DNA from: Holophagae bacterium
Lineage (GTDB): Bacteria > Acidobacteriota > Holophagae > Acanthopleuribacterales > Acanthopleuribacteraceae
Length of the DNA stretch: 64,000 bases
Assembly (NCBI GenBank): GCA_029263455.1
Contig: JAJCXM010000034.1
Span: 1-64,000 of the forward strand
Reading direction: 5' to 3'
The position numbers and the translations under genes are program-made. Of the stretch, positions 9,670 through 19,218 are shown piece after piece. How positions within the stretch are numbered: position 1 is the stretch's first letter; every line of letters begins with the position of its first letter. A model generated the notes under the pieces. It saw only the letters and a program-made list of their open reading frames with translations. It did no database searches and was not told the DNA's origin.

Positions 9670-11019
9670 ATGTTGTTACACGCGTTTTGGCTTGGATTGA
9701 TCTGCTTGAGTGGCGGCGAACCCGTTACGCCCACAACACCCGATCCTTACCAAAGCAGTACGGGCAGATTCAGCCACGGCCAATTGACCCAGTGGAACAT
9801 GCAATATGGCAGTCCGCTGTATGTGTATGACGGCGATCTGATCACGCAAAAGTTTGAACAGTTTCAGTCCGCCTATAAAAATGCTTTTGGCGAAGCCAAA
9901 GTGCTTTACGCCATAAAAGCAAATACAAATATGGCGATTGTGTCTTTATTGAAGAAGTCAGGTGCAGGGGCTGAATGTATTTCGGGCGGTGAAATAAGCA
10001 CGGCCTTGAAACTCGGATTCGAAGGCGAAAATATTCTTTTCACTTCCTCCGCCAAAACCCCAGCTGAGTTGGAACTGGCCATCCGCAACGGCGTCGTCGT
10101 CAATCTGGACTCTCTAGAAGATCTAAACCACGCTGGTAAGGTTGCCACTCGCCTCAAAACCAAGGCGCGGATTTCATTTCGTGTTAACCCGGACGTTGAC
10201 CCGCACACGCATAAACACATTGCCACGGGCCATAAATTTTCTAAATTTGGCATCCTGCTGGAAAATGACGAAATTATTCGCGCCTATGATCAAGCAAAAA
10301 AACATGAATGGCTAGAAGTTTGGGGACTGCATAGTCATATCGGCTCGCAGATTACGGAATCGGAACCCTTCAGCGACAATGCGCGCGTTCTGTCACACTT
10401 TATTAAGCGCCTCAAGAATGAACTGGGAATTCAACTCAAGTTCGTCGATCTTGGCGGCGGTTTGGGCATTCCCTATCACGACGGACAAATCTCCGTTAGC
10501 CCCAAAGTCGTGGCCGACAAGGTCGCAGAAATCTTGAAGAGTGAATTGAAAGACTTGGGTTATATGCCGGAAATATGGCTTGAGCCAGGCCGATATTTGG
10601 TCGGCGATTCAGGCATACTATTGGCTACCGTCGTCTCCGTAAAAGACACACCTTATACCGATTTCATTAATGTCGATACGGGCTTCAACCATCTGGTGAG
10701 ACCCATCCTGTATGAAGCCTACCATCGGATAAGGGTCCTCAACCGTCAAGACGACATCCGTTTATTTGATGTAGCCGGAAACATATGCGAGACAGGCGAT
10801 GTGCTCGGGCACAATCGTCTATTACCAACACCTGTTGCCGGCGATGTCATCGCTATCTTAGATGCAGGTGCCTATGGGTACACTATGGCTAGCATGTACA
10901 ACAGTTTTGACCTGCCCGCCGAGATTATGGTTCGTGCCGATAAGGTTGAGCTGATCCGCAAAAGGAAGACCTTGGAAGCGCTACTTGAAGGACAAATAGT
11001 TCCAGACGATCTTAAGTAA
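9670..11019 (+). CDS. lysA: Diaminopimelate decarboxylase
   Basis: 449 aa from the ATG at 9670, which follows GGAGGCGA; the frame stays open upstream but overlaps the divergent gene. A PLP-dependent enzyme making lysine from meso-diaminopimelate. Fold-type III features: YAIKANTN with the PLP lysine (about residue 80), HSHIGSQI, DLGGGLGIPY and EPGRYLV. The late CETGDVLG motif supplies the active-site Cys, and GAYGYTMAS ends the domain. The enzyme core starts near MQYGSPLYVYD. The roughly 35 residues before it include a hydrophobic stretch (LLHAFWLGLICLSG) resembling a signal peptide, odd for a cytosolic enzyme; a downstream non-ATG start is possible. Confidence 0.93.
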   Translation: MLLHAFWLGLICLSGGEPVTPTTPDPYQSSTGRFSHGQLTQWNMQYGSPLYVYDGDLITQKFEQFQSAYKNAFGEAKVLYAIKANTNMAIVSLLKKSGAGAECISGGEISTALKLGFEGENILFTSSAKTPAELELAIRNGVVVNLDSLEDLNHAGKVATRLKTKARISFRVNPDVDPHTHKHIATGHKFSKFGILLENDEIIRAYDQAKKHEWLEVWGLHSHIGSQITESEPFSDNARVLSHFIKRLKNELGIQLKFVDLGGGLGIPYHDGQISVSPKVVADKVAEILKSELKDLGYMPEIWLEPGRYLVGDSGILLATVVSVKDTPYTDFINVDTGFNHLVRPILYEAYHRIRVLNRQDDIRLFDVAGNICETGDVLGHNRLLPTPVAGDVIAILDAGAYGYTMASMYNSFDLPAEIMVRADKVELIRKRKTLEALLEGQIVPDDLK

Positions 11020-11088
11020 CTACTTCAGCAAGCTCATCATTTTCGAAAGCTGCATTCGACCTTGCTTACGGTAGAACAAAGTTCCGTT

Positions 11089-12255
11089 CTAATAAGTAAG
11101 GATCTGCCAAATGGTCGTGCAGTTCTTGCCCTTGCTCTTTGATTGGTACATGGCCAGATCGGCGTAATTCAGCAAATCATCTGGTGTCTTGGCGTTAACG
11201 GGATAGGACGCAACCCCGATACTCATGGTTAGGTTAATACGGGCGTCGGAGCCCTTGTTGAAATCAGTGACCTCGATGGCGAATCGGAGTTCTTCTGCCA
11301 ACTTACCTGCTTGTTCGGTGTTTAGCCCAACCGTAGCTAACACAAATTCGTCGCCACCATAGCGAGCGGCGCAGAAACGATCACCTGCGAAGCCTTTAAC
11401 GACCTGAGCAACCTCTTTAAGTATATTGCTGCCGACCAAATGACCGTAGTTGTCATTCACATGCTTGAAATTATCCACATCCATAAAAAAGACCGTGACC
11501 ACGCTTTTGCCGGACGCTCTTTCACAGGCCTTACTAAGGTATTTACGCAGGTACCTGGAATTGAATAACGCCGTGAGGTCGTCTCTGATGGAGAGCTCAC
11601 GAACTTTCTCAAACAGGAATGCGTTCTCCAATGAGATGGCGGTTGCGCGGCCGAACATGCCAAAAAGATTCACGTGGTGTCGAAAATACTTGAGATGTGA
11701 AGTCGCTAGATAACTAAAAAAGGCACCAATCTGTTTGTTACCCGATACCAGTGGGATGACAACCAAACTGCCCTCTTGCGGGCCGAGAAAAAACGGAATC
11801 ACCATCGGTTCCACTTCGTCGTGGCTAAGCACGCTGCCACGACTGATTTCATGTTCTATGGCTTCATCAAGATCAGCCGACAAACTGCGGCTACGTTTGT
11901 AAACCCACTTCGATGGATCCTTACTCCACAAATAAACAACTGAGCCAGCGCTGTTTAAGACCTCTTCCGATACTTTCAAAAGAACTTGCAAGGTTTCTTC
12001 GGTTGATCGGACGGGAAACAGTTGCCGAGTCAATTCCTGATAAGCAATGAGCTCTTGCAAGTACTCCTGCAGTTGGTCCTGGCTTGAGATTGAGCGCTTC
12101 AAGTCCCGCGCTAACTTGCCTACTTTTTGGCGCAACTGTAGTACATCGTCCTTGAGTTCATCCGTTCCGCGGTAGTGAAAGGCGAGGTTCTCCTCAAGCG
12201 CCGAATTGGTGTCGCCTAAATCAACTAAATCGTCGTAGTCGTGGAGATTCTTCAT
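11089..12255 (-). CDS. GAF-GGDEF diguanylate cyclase
   Basis: 388 aa. Makes cyclic di-GMP from two GTP. An N-terminal coiled-coil-like segment (about 25-75) is followed by a GAF-type sensory region (about 75-215) and a GGDEF domain (about 225-385). The intact active-site loop YGGDEFVLA lies near residue 294. The RxxD inhibitory I-site expected five residues before GGDEF is absent, so product feedback by that route is unlikely. No transmembrane segment is visible, so it is cytoplasmic. It begins 3 nt after the dnaE stop and is probably co-transcribed with dnaE. Confidence 0.92.
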   Translation of the reverse strand: MKNLHDYDDLVDLGDTNSALEENLAFHYRGTDELKDDVLQLRQKVGKLARDLKRSISSQDQLQEYLQELIAYQELTRQLFPVRSTEETLQVLLKVSEEVLNSAGSVVYLWSKDPSKWVYKRSRSLSADLDEAIEHEISRGSVLSHDEVEPMVIPFFLGPQEGSLVVIPLVSGNKQIGAFFSYLATSHLKYFRHHVNLFGMFGRATAISLENAFLFEKVRELSIRDDLTALFNSRYLRKYLSKACERASGKSVVTVFFMDVDNFKHVNDNYGHLVGSNILKEVAQVVKGFAGDRFCAARYGGDEFVLATVGLNTEQAGKLAEELRFAIEVTDFNKGSDARINLTMSIGVASYPVNAKTPDDLLNYADLAMYQSKSKGKNCTTIWQILTY

Positions 12256-12258
12256 GAA

Positions 12259-15200
12259 TCAATATCGGAACATCGTTTTTATATTGGGATACTTTTGTGT
12301 AAAGTCCGTCAGCGTCGGTCCAGGGTCAATGGTGAGCCGCTCTGGCTTGATCACTGTCTTAAACTTGTTCTGTACGTTTATTTCCAAATATACCTGACAG
12401 TCCCCTTTATTGACTAGGAAATGCTCGTAAAGATGCTTCAATTGATCCTCATCCACTTCATTAGAACTGATTTGAATGATGCAAGAGCGTATACGGGGCA
12501 GCTCCCAATCAGATAGATCGTGGATTTCTTGCACAATGACATTCTGGCGATCGTTGCGATCGTCCACTCGGCCTTTAACAACTATGGCTTTGTCTTCGAT
12601 GAGCATGTGGCGGTAGGCTTGAAATGTCTTGGGAAACAACACTAGGTCAGCCAGACCTTTCAAATCTTCCAAAGTCATAAACGCCATCGCATCACCTTTG
12701 CTGGTGGTTATCTGGCGCATCGATTGTACCTGGCCACCCAGGATGATTTCTGATCCGGATGGCACATGTTGAAGCGTCTGCGTATCACAGGTTGTATGGC
12801 GTCGGAAGAGGTCCTTGTATTCATCCAAAGGATGCCCAGACAAGTAAAAACCGATGGCTTCTTTTTCAAAGGCCAAGCGTTCGTTTCGGTCCCATTGTGC
12901 TTCGCTGAACCTTACCGAACAAACATCTACAAAAGAGGCACCAAAAAGGTTGTCTTGGCCCGCATCCGCTTCTTTTTGAGCATGATGTCCCCAACCAATC
13001 AGGTCTTCGATGGCGTCAAACATGCTCCGTCGCGTGCGCCCAGTAAAGTCAAATGCGCCCGCCTTGATCAGCTGCTCAATGACTTTCTTATTTACTCGCT
13101 TCAGATCTACGATCTCGAAAAATTTCTGGTAACTAGCAACGGGCTCTTCGGTCGTGGCTTCGGCAATAGCCTCGATCGCCGAATCACCGACCCCCTTGAT
13201 TGCGCCAAGTGCAAAGCGAATCGACCCATCTTCCACGGAAAACTCAGGTTTAGAAGTACGAATGTCCGGCGGCAGCATCGTAATACCCATCTGCCTGCAT
13301 TTATCGATGTAATTGACGACCTTGTCGGTGTTGTCCTTATCCAAAGTAAGCAGCGCCGCCATGAATTGATAGGGATAATTGGCTTTTAGGAAGGCTGTTT
13401 GATAAGCCACCAGCGCATAGGCCGCTGAGTGCGACTTGTTGAATCCGTACTTAGCGAATTCAGCCATCTTGTCGAAGAGCTCGGCACATTTTTCCTGCGG
13501 GAACCCGCGTTCTTTGGCGCCAGCCACAAATTCGGCTTTCTTTTGCACCATCACTTCTTCTTTTTTCTTACCCATGGCTCGTCTTAAGAGGTCCGCATCG
13601 CCTAGCGAAAAGCCACCTACCAACTGGGCGATTTTCATTACCTGCTCTTGGTAAAGAATTACGCCGTAAGTCTCTTCAAGGATCGCCTCCAACTCGGGCA
13701 ATTCATACTCAATCTTGGCACCATGTGCTCCGTCAATGAATTGGTCCACCATGCCGGATCCCAAAGGACCGGGCCGATAGAGCGCGTTTAAGGCGATGAA
13801 ATCTTCGAATCGTTTGGGCCCAAGTCGGACGAGCAGGTTTTTCATGCCGTCCGATTCAAACTGGAACACACCGTCGGTTTCACCCTTACAGAACAATGCA
13901 TAGGTTTTTTCATCGTCAAAATCGGTTATGTCATCCAAATCCAGTTGAATGCTTAACGTCTCGTCAATGAAATCAAGTGTCTTGGAAATAACCGTTAAAG
14001 TCTTAAGGCCCAAGAAGTCCATCTTGAGCAGGCCTATTTGTTCAGCTTCGTCTTTGGCGAATTGGACACAAATCGTGCCTTTTCGATTGTCTTTATAGAT
14101 TGGCGCATAATCGGTAACTGCGCTGGGGGCAATAATGACACCAGCAGCGTGTACACCTGCATTACGACTCAATCCTTCAAGCTTGACAGAGAGATCGATG
14201 AGTTCGCGATTGCGCGCTTCACTCTCGTAGAGTTCACGAAACTCAGGTGACTGTTCTAATGCCTTTGGAATGGTCATCTTCAAGTCTTCAGGAATGAGCT
14301 TTGCTATGCGATTGGTATCGGTAGGACTGAAATCCAAGGTGCGACCAACATCCTTGAGAACCATGCGCGACTTCATGCAGCCATAGGTAATAATCTGGCA
14401 AACGTTGTCGCGTCCGTATTTTTCGGTCACGTAGTCAATGACATCGGAGCGTCTGTCTTGACAGAAATCAATGTCTACGTCCGGCATGGTTACACGTTCT
14501 TTGTTAAGAAAACGCTCAAACAGGAGGTCGTAATGTAGAGGATCGATGTCTGTAATACGCAAAGAGTAGGCAACCAATGAGCCCGCTGCCGATCCGCGAC
14601 CGGGACCTACCGGAATGCGATTCATCAAAGCATGCTTAATGAAGTCCCAAACGATCAAGAAATAGCCAGGAAAGCCCATGTCGTTGATGACGGTGATCTC
14701 TTCCTCAAGTCGCGCTTCGTATTCTTCCAGAGATTTGCGCAATCGGCCTCGATCACGCAGTATCAATAATTGCTTTTTGCGTTCCGCAAAGCCTTCACGC
14801 GCGACTTCGGCAAAGTAACTTTCGATGGTGTGACCATGCGGTACGTCAAAGATAGGTAATTTGTATTCTTGGGTGAGTTGAAAATCTATCATCTCCCCTA
14901 TTTTTAACGAGTTCTCCAGGGCTTCTTCATAACCGGCGAATGTTTGGTACATCTCGTCGCCAGTCTTGAAAAAGAACTGACCACCTGGAGGAAAGCGCCA
15001 ACGTTTTGGATCATTTCTGCGCGCTTGCGTTTGAATGCACAGCAAGGTGTCATGGGCTTCCCAGTCGTCATAATTGGTGTAATGGGAGTCGTTTGTCGCT
15101 ACCACACCAACACCGATCTTTTTAGCAATGTCCATGATTGGTGGGATGACATCCAGCTCAAGTTGTTGCTGATGATTCTGTATCTCTAAAAAGAAGTTTT

Positions 15201-15723
15201 CAGGACCAAAGGTGTTGCGTAAAAACGTTGCCGACTCCAAAGCTCCGTCCAGATCATTGACGATCAAGTTTTGGGCAACCTCGCCTCCTAAACAGGCAGT
15301 CGAACACACTAATCCTTCTGCATACTCTTTAAGTAATTCGCGATCTACCCTGGGTTTATAGTAAAAACCCTCGGTAAAGCCCTTAGAAACCAACTTGGAG
15401 AGATTACGGTAGCCCGTTTCGTTCTTTGCCAATAACACCAAGTGGAAATTATGCTTTTTGCCCGATTTCTTATTGGAAGACACACGTGCCTTATCGTGGC
15501 GCGATGCGGATGCAACATACACTTCACAACCCAATATGGGCTTGACGCCGGCTTTCGTACACTCGTTGTACTGTCGGATGGCACCGAACATATTCCCATG
15601 ATCTGTGATCGCCAATGCCGGCATGTTTGAGGCCTTGGCTTTCGCGACCAAATCCGCGATACGACTGAACCCGTCCAATAACGAATATTCAGAATGGGTG
15701 TGCAAATGAACAAATGGTTTCAA
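12259..15723 (-). CDS. dnaE: DNA polymerase III alpha subunit
   Basis: 1154 aa, typical for DnaE1. The replicative polymerase catalytic subunit. An N-terminal PHP domain (HLHTHSEYSLLDG, ITDHGNMFG, CEVYVA) is followed by the polymerase palm with GPGRGSAAGS and PDVDIDFCQDRR, which carries the catalytic aspartates at about 405-425. Next come the tandem HhH region, then an OB-fold at about 980-1060 (IILGGQVQSMRQITTSKGD). The start precedes MKPFVHLHTH. The terminal beta-clamp-binding and tau-interaction region appears shorter than in E. coli. A diguanylate cyclase gene follows after 3 nt. Confidence 0.97.
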   Translation of the reverse strand: MKPFVHLHTHSEYSLLDGFSRIADLVAKAKASNMPALAITDHGNMFGAIRQYNECTKAGVKPILGCEVYVASASRHDKARVSSNKKSGKKHNFHLVLLAKNETGYRNLSKLVSKGFTEGFYYKPRVDRELLKEYAEGLVCSTACLGGEVAQNLIVNDLDGALESATFLRNTFGPENFFLEIQNHQQQLELDVIPPIMDIAKKIGVGVVATNDSHYTNYDDWEAHDTLLCIQTQARRNDPKRWRFPPGGQFFFKTGDEMYQTFAGYEEALENSLKIGEMIDFQLTQEYKLPIFDVPHGHTIESYFAEVAREGFAERKKQLLILRDRGRLRKSLEEYEARLEEEITVINDMGFPGYFLIVWDFIKHALMNRIPVGPGRGSAAGSLVAYSLRITDIDPLHYDLLFERFLNKERVTMPDVDIDFCQDRRSDVIDYVTEKYGRDNVCQIITYGCMKSRMVLKDVGRTLDFSPTDTNRIAKLIPEDLKMTIPKALEQSPEFRELYESEARNRELIDLSVKLEGLSRNAGVHAAGVIIAPSAVTDYAPIYKDNRKGTICVQFAKDEAEQIGLLKMDFLGLKTLTVISKTLDFIDETLSIQLDLDDITDFDDEKTYALFCKGETDGVFQFESDGMKNLLVRLGPKRFEDFIALNALYRPGPLGSGMVDQFIDGAHGAKIEYELPELEAILEETYGVILYQEQVMKIAQLVGGFSLGDADLLRRAMGKKKEEVMVQKKAEFVAGAKERGFPQEKCAELFDKMAEFAKYGFNKSHSAAYALVAYQTAFLKANYPYQFMAALLTLDKDNTDKVVNYIDKCRQMGITMLPPDIRTSKPEFSVEDGSIRFALGAIKGVGDSAIEAIAEATTEEPVASYQKFFEIVDLKRVNKKVIEQLIKAGAFDFTGRTRRSMFDAIEDLIGWGHHAQKEADAGQDNLFGASFVDVCSVRFSEAQWDRNERLAFEKEAIGFYLSGHPLDEYKDLFRRHTTCDTQTLQHVPSGSEIILGGQVQSMRQITTSKGDAMAFMTLEDLKGLADLVLFPKTFQAYRHMLIEDKAIVVKGRVDDRNDRQNVIVQEIHDLSDWELPRIRSCIIQISSNEVDEDQLKHLYEHFLVNKGDCQVYLEINVQNKFKTVIKPERLTIDPGPTLTDFTQKYPNIKTMFRY

Positions 15724-15852
15724 GGCACGACTCCGTTAATAACGGGCTGATTTGCCGTTTGTGATTTCTCTCAACCTAACACAATATATGGGCATTAACA
15801 AGGATGCGGGCACTATATATCTGGCCTTCAGCCGCTCGAAATCGCGATTGAG

Positions 15853-16746
15853 TTAGTCCGGTGTTACGTTGAGATCTCGCAAGTTAGCTGGCTGATTGCG
15901 CCAATTCTTTTCAACCGTCACATATAACTCCAACGATACCGGTTTCCCTATCAAATCACGCAAGGATCGTTGCGCTGAAAGACGAATACGTTTGATCATG
16001 CTGCCACCGGTACCCAATATGATGCGACGCTGGCTAGGCCGTTCAACCCAAATCCGGGCCGCCACAAAATGAACGCCTTCAGCCTCGTCCCACTGATACT
16101 CGTCTAGGCTAACAGCCACCGCGTGCGGGATCTCTTCTCGAGTGCAACCCAGAACACGTTCGCGAATGAATTCCTGAACCATGAATCTCAGCGGTTGATC
16201 GGTCAACTCATCTTCAGCAAACAAAAATTCCGACTCGGGCAAGTACGGAGTAGCCGCCTGAATAAGTTTCTTGACGTTATCGCCCTCTTTGGCACTTATC
16301 GGGACCAACTCTTTTGGGTCGAAGCGCTCTTGCAAGGCAGTCAGGACTGGAATCATTTTGCTCTTATTGACAAGATCAATCTTGTTGGCCACTAAAATGA
16401 CGGGTACTTCGACATCGGCAATGGCTTGGTGCACAAAATCATCTCCTTTGCCGATCGGTGCCGTGACGTCAATAAAATGAAATACCAAATCGGCATCTCT
16501 CAACCCGTTATAAACCGTCTTCATCATGTCGCGGTTCATCTGATGTTTAGGCTTGTGAACGCCAGGCAGGTCTATGAAGCCAATTTGAAGATTTTCATCG
16601 TGATAGACGCCCAAAATCCGATTGCGTGTGGTTTGTGGTCTGTCAGATACGATCGCGACCTTTTCCCCTAAGGCATGATTCATGAACGTTGATTTGCCCG
16701 CATTGGGCCTTCCTGCAAGCGCAATATATCCGCATCTATTAGTCAC
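15853..16746 (-). CDS. era: GTPase Era
   Basis: 297 aa. An essential ribosome-assembly GTPase binding 16S rRNA near its 3' end. G1 GRPNAGKST, the switch region DRPQTTRNRI, G3 DLPGVHKP and G4 NKIDL are intact. The C-terminal KH domain carries GTGGSMIKRIRLSAQ. All expected Era parts are present and the length is normal. It stands between dnaE and the rarA operon on the same strand, with about 130 bp on either side. Confidence 0.97.
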   Translation of the reverse strand: MTNRCGYIALAGRPNAGKSTFMNHALGEKVAIVSDRPQTTRNRILGVYHDENLQIGFIDLPGVHKPKHQMNRDMMKTVYNGLRDADLVFHFIDVTAPIGKGDDFVHQAIADVEVPVILVANKIDLVNKSKMIPVLTALQERFDPKELVPISAKEGDNVKKLIQAATPYLPESEFLFAEDELTDQPLRFMVQEFIRERVLGCTREEIPHAVAVSLDEYQWDEAEGVHFVAARIWVERPSQRRIILGTGGSMIKRIRLSAQRSLRDLIGKPVSLELYVTVEKNWRNQPANLRDLNVTPD

Positions 16747-16879
16747 AAAACCTCCAACCTGAATCTTAACGTGAGCCGGCTGATGGTGAAAGCAATACCT
16801 TCATAAAGGCACGCTCGCAAGCGATTTGATGTGATGGCGTCAGGTGTGAGATGCAGCCGACCAAGTTACCTTCAGCGAG

Positions 16880-18268
16880 TTACGGGCCGTTTCGTGTGAG
16901 CCGAAATTGGCGCTTAAAAATGAGATTTCCCTTTGCTACCAATAAGTTGAGTGCCTTGCGCACCCATTTTTCTTGAATATCAAGTTGGCTGGCTATTTTT
17001 TTGGCGTCCAAGTCGAACCAGTCTTCGCCGTATTTTTGATTTAGCAGGGTCTCAATCGCCTCGATAACGGACGGAGACGGCGATTCCGATCCTGAATGCT
17101 CAACAAAACGGTGATTGCTTAAGGCGGCCGGTAAAAATGACTGTTCGTAGCTTGGCTTATCGTGGGAATAGACATAGCCATCGCCATGCCCAATCTCTTT
17201 GGCTCCCTTGTAATGACTGTCTTTTAATTTGTCTGGAATAGCGTCCAGAGGTCTGTCGTTCAGACACTTTAAGGCCGCACCGATGGCTTTGATGGCTGCG
17301 TTTGACTTGGGCGCTCGTGCCACATAGATCGTTGCCTGAGCAAGCGCAATGCGCGCTTCAGGCAAACCAATCGACTCAACAGCCTTATACGCCGATTGCG
17401 CGATTAGAATGGCTTGTGGATCTGCATTGCCGACATCTTCAGCAGCGGTCACCCAAAGCCTTCGTGCAATGAACCTAGGGTCTTCACCGCTATTTAAAAA
17501 CCTAGCTAAATAATAAATAGCCGCGTCCGCGTCGGATCCGCGCAGCGATTTCTGATATGCACTGGCCAAATCATAGTGGTTGTCAGCATCACGCGCACCG
17601 CCGCCCTGGGCATGGGACAGGCAAGCATTAATGTGTTCAACCGCAATCGGGTCACTGCTTAAGAGGTCGGCCGCCTCGATCGTCCCTAGGGCAAGCCGAA
17701 AATCGCCCGAAACCCTGCGGGCTAGTAGAACCACAGCCTCGTCATCGATGCTTATCCCTTCGCGTTTACACAGATCAATGATCGCACCTTGCAACGTTTC
17801 TTCATCAAGGGATTGCAAAGCAATAAGTTGAAGCCGTGAACGTAATGCGGGGTTCAAGGCGAAATAAGGGTTCTCTGTCGTTGAGCCCGCCAAGATGAAG
17901 GTGCCATTTTCGGTAAAAGGAAGCAGCACGTCTTGCTGGTTTTTGCTTAAGCGATGGATTTCGTCAATATGGACAAGGCTTCGTTTCTTGAACTGTTGCC
18001 AGTCATGCTCGGCTCTTTCAGCCAAAATTCGTATGTCTTTAACGCTGGCTGAGGTTGCATTAAGCGCATGCGCCACAAGACCTAGCTGAGACGCCATAAT
18101 GCGACTTAACGTCGTCTTCCCAATTCCGGGCGGACCCCAGAAAACCACATTCGGCATGCTGCCACTCTTAAGAAAGCCAGACAAAAGACTCACCGCCTGG
18201 CTTTGTCCGACAACCTGATCCAACTGAGTGGGACGCGCGCGTTCCGCAAGCGGTACTGACCGCTTCAT
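16880..18268 (-). CDS. rarA: Replication-associated recombination protein A (RarA/MgsA) AAA ATPase
   Basis: 462 aa from the ATG at 18266-18268; longer upstream reading runs into the preceding gene. A clamp-loader-like AAA+ ATPase acting at stalled forks. It begins with the family-typical PLAERARPTQLDQVVGQ. Walker A is GPPGIGKTT (about 45-53), Walker B is HIDEIHRL, and sensor 1 is GSTTENP. The C-terminal half carries the MgsA region (YLARFLNSGEDPRFIARRL) and the tetramerisation segment. The preceding GHMP kinase stop and this start share one base (TAATG), indicating translational coupling. Confidence 0.94.
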   Translation of the reverse strand: MKRSVPLAERARPTQLDQVVGQSQAVSLLSGFLKSGSMPNVVFWGPPGIGKTTLSRIMASQLGLVAHALNATSASVKDIRILAERAEHDWQQFKKRSLVHIDEIHRLSKNQQDVLLPFTENGTFILAGSTTENPYFALNPALRSRLQLIALQSLDEETLQGAIIDLCKREGISIDDEAVVLLARRVSGDFRLALGTIEAADLLSSDPIAVEHINACLSHAQGGGARDADNHYDLASAYQKSLRGSDADAAIYYLARFLNSGEDPRFIARRLWVTAAEDVGNADPQAILIAQSAYKAVESIGLPEARIALAQATIYVARAPKSNAAIKAIGAALKCLNDRPLDAIPDKLKDSHYKGAKEIGHGDGYVYSHDKPSYEQSFLPAALSNHRFVEHSGSESPSPSVIEAIETLLNQKYGEDWFDLDAKKIASQLDIQEKWVRKALNLLVAKGNLIFKRQFRLTRNGP

Positions 18269-19218
18269 TAAGGTGGCACCTCTATGGTTCCGTTTGCATC
18301 GGCCATCACCTCGATAATCGTCAATTCCAAAGCTTGGGCAATCGCCAACGATTTTTCCTGTGGCTGATAGCCAAACAACAGCATACAACCGCCACCACCA
18401 GCTCCACACATCTTGCCAACCAAACCATCGTGCTGGTCCAGAAAGCATTTCATGTTTTCAGGTAAGATACCTGGAGCTAGACGGTTACGCATTTCGGATT
18501 CACGTGCAAGCGCTTGCGAAAATGCTTTCGGGTCGCCGCAAACAATCGCTTGCTTAAGCATTTCCGCGTTTTCAGCAAGAGCTCGTAGCAAGCCCAAAAT
18601 TGATGTGTCGCCCTCACAGGCCGCTTTAATAATCTGCCAATTGTTTATGCCGCTATGGTGCTGCTCTTTTGTGTGCAGTAAATAGATGGGTCCTGACAAA
18701 AACGGCGGGATCACCAAATGGTTTGAGCTAGGCGACCCTTGTTCATAGGTAATCACATTCAAACCGCCATGAATGGCGGCTATGGCATCTTGTGTTCCGG
18801 CTGGCTTTTGTAAGATACGGTGTTCAAGAACCGTCACCATGCGAATAAGTTGATCAGCCGAAATCTGGCTGTGGCGTGCGAAGCGATAAACAGCGGCACA
18901 CACGGAAACTAGTAAGGTAGAGCTTCCACCTAATCCAGATGCGCGCGGCACCGAAGACTGCACATCAAAATGCACGGGATCTGTGACATCAAAATAGCGC
19001 AGGGCTTCAGAGAACAACAACTCTGAGGACGTTGCCAACTTGCAACCGCCTTCAAATGAAACAGTCGAAATCGGTCCTGGTTGTCTATGTACCCTTACCA
19101 AGGATCGCAAATTAATAGCCAAGTTAACGGTAACTGCGCCTTCGATCATGTGACACAGAGGTGCGATATCTAAGGTGCCACCCGCCAAATCAATGCGGGC
19201 TGGGCTCGAATAGCTCAT
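18268..19218 (-). CDS. GHMP-family sugar kinase
   Basis: 316 aa from the ATG at 19216-19218, which overlaps the upstream stop as ATGA. A small-molecule kinase of the galactokinase/homoserine/mevalonate fold. The N-terminal SPARIDLAGGTLDIAPL resembles heptose and fucose kinases. The glycine-rich phosphate loop is PRASGLGGSSTLLVS, and GKMCGAGGGGCML forms motif 3. The true substrate cannot be told; a sugar such as a heptose phosphate or fucose is the best guess. It sits in a coupled operon between an amidohydrolase and rarA, which does not reveal the pathway. Confidence 0.82.
   Translation of the reverse strand: MSYSSPARIDLAGGTLDIAPLCHMIEGAVTVNLAINLRSLVRVHRQPGPISTVSFEGGCKLATSSELLFSEALRYFDVTDPVHFDVQSSVPRASGLGGSSTLLVSVCAAVYRFARHSQISADQLIRMVTVLEHRILQKPAGTQDAIAAIHGGLNVITYEQGSPSSNHLVIPPFLSGPIYLLHTKEQHHSGINNWQIIKAACEGDTSILGLLRALAENAEMLKQAIVCGDPKAFSQALARESEMRNRLAPGILPENMKCFLDQHDGLVGKMCGAGGGGCMLLFGYQPQEKSLAIAQALELTIIEVMADANGTIEVPP

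Noticed and set aside
12766-13389. 207-codon open frame on the plus strand
   Set aside because: It lies wholly within dnaE on the opposite strand and has no recognisable content.
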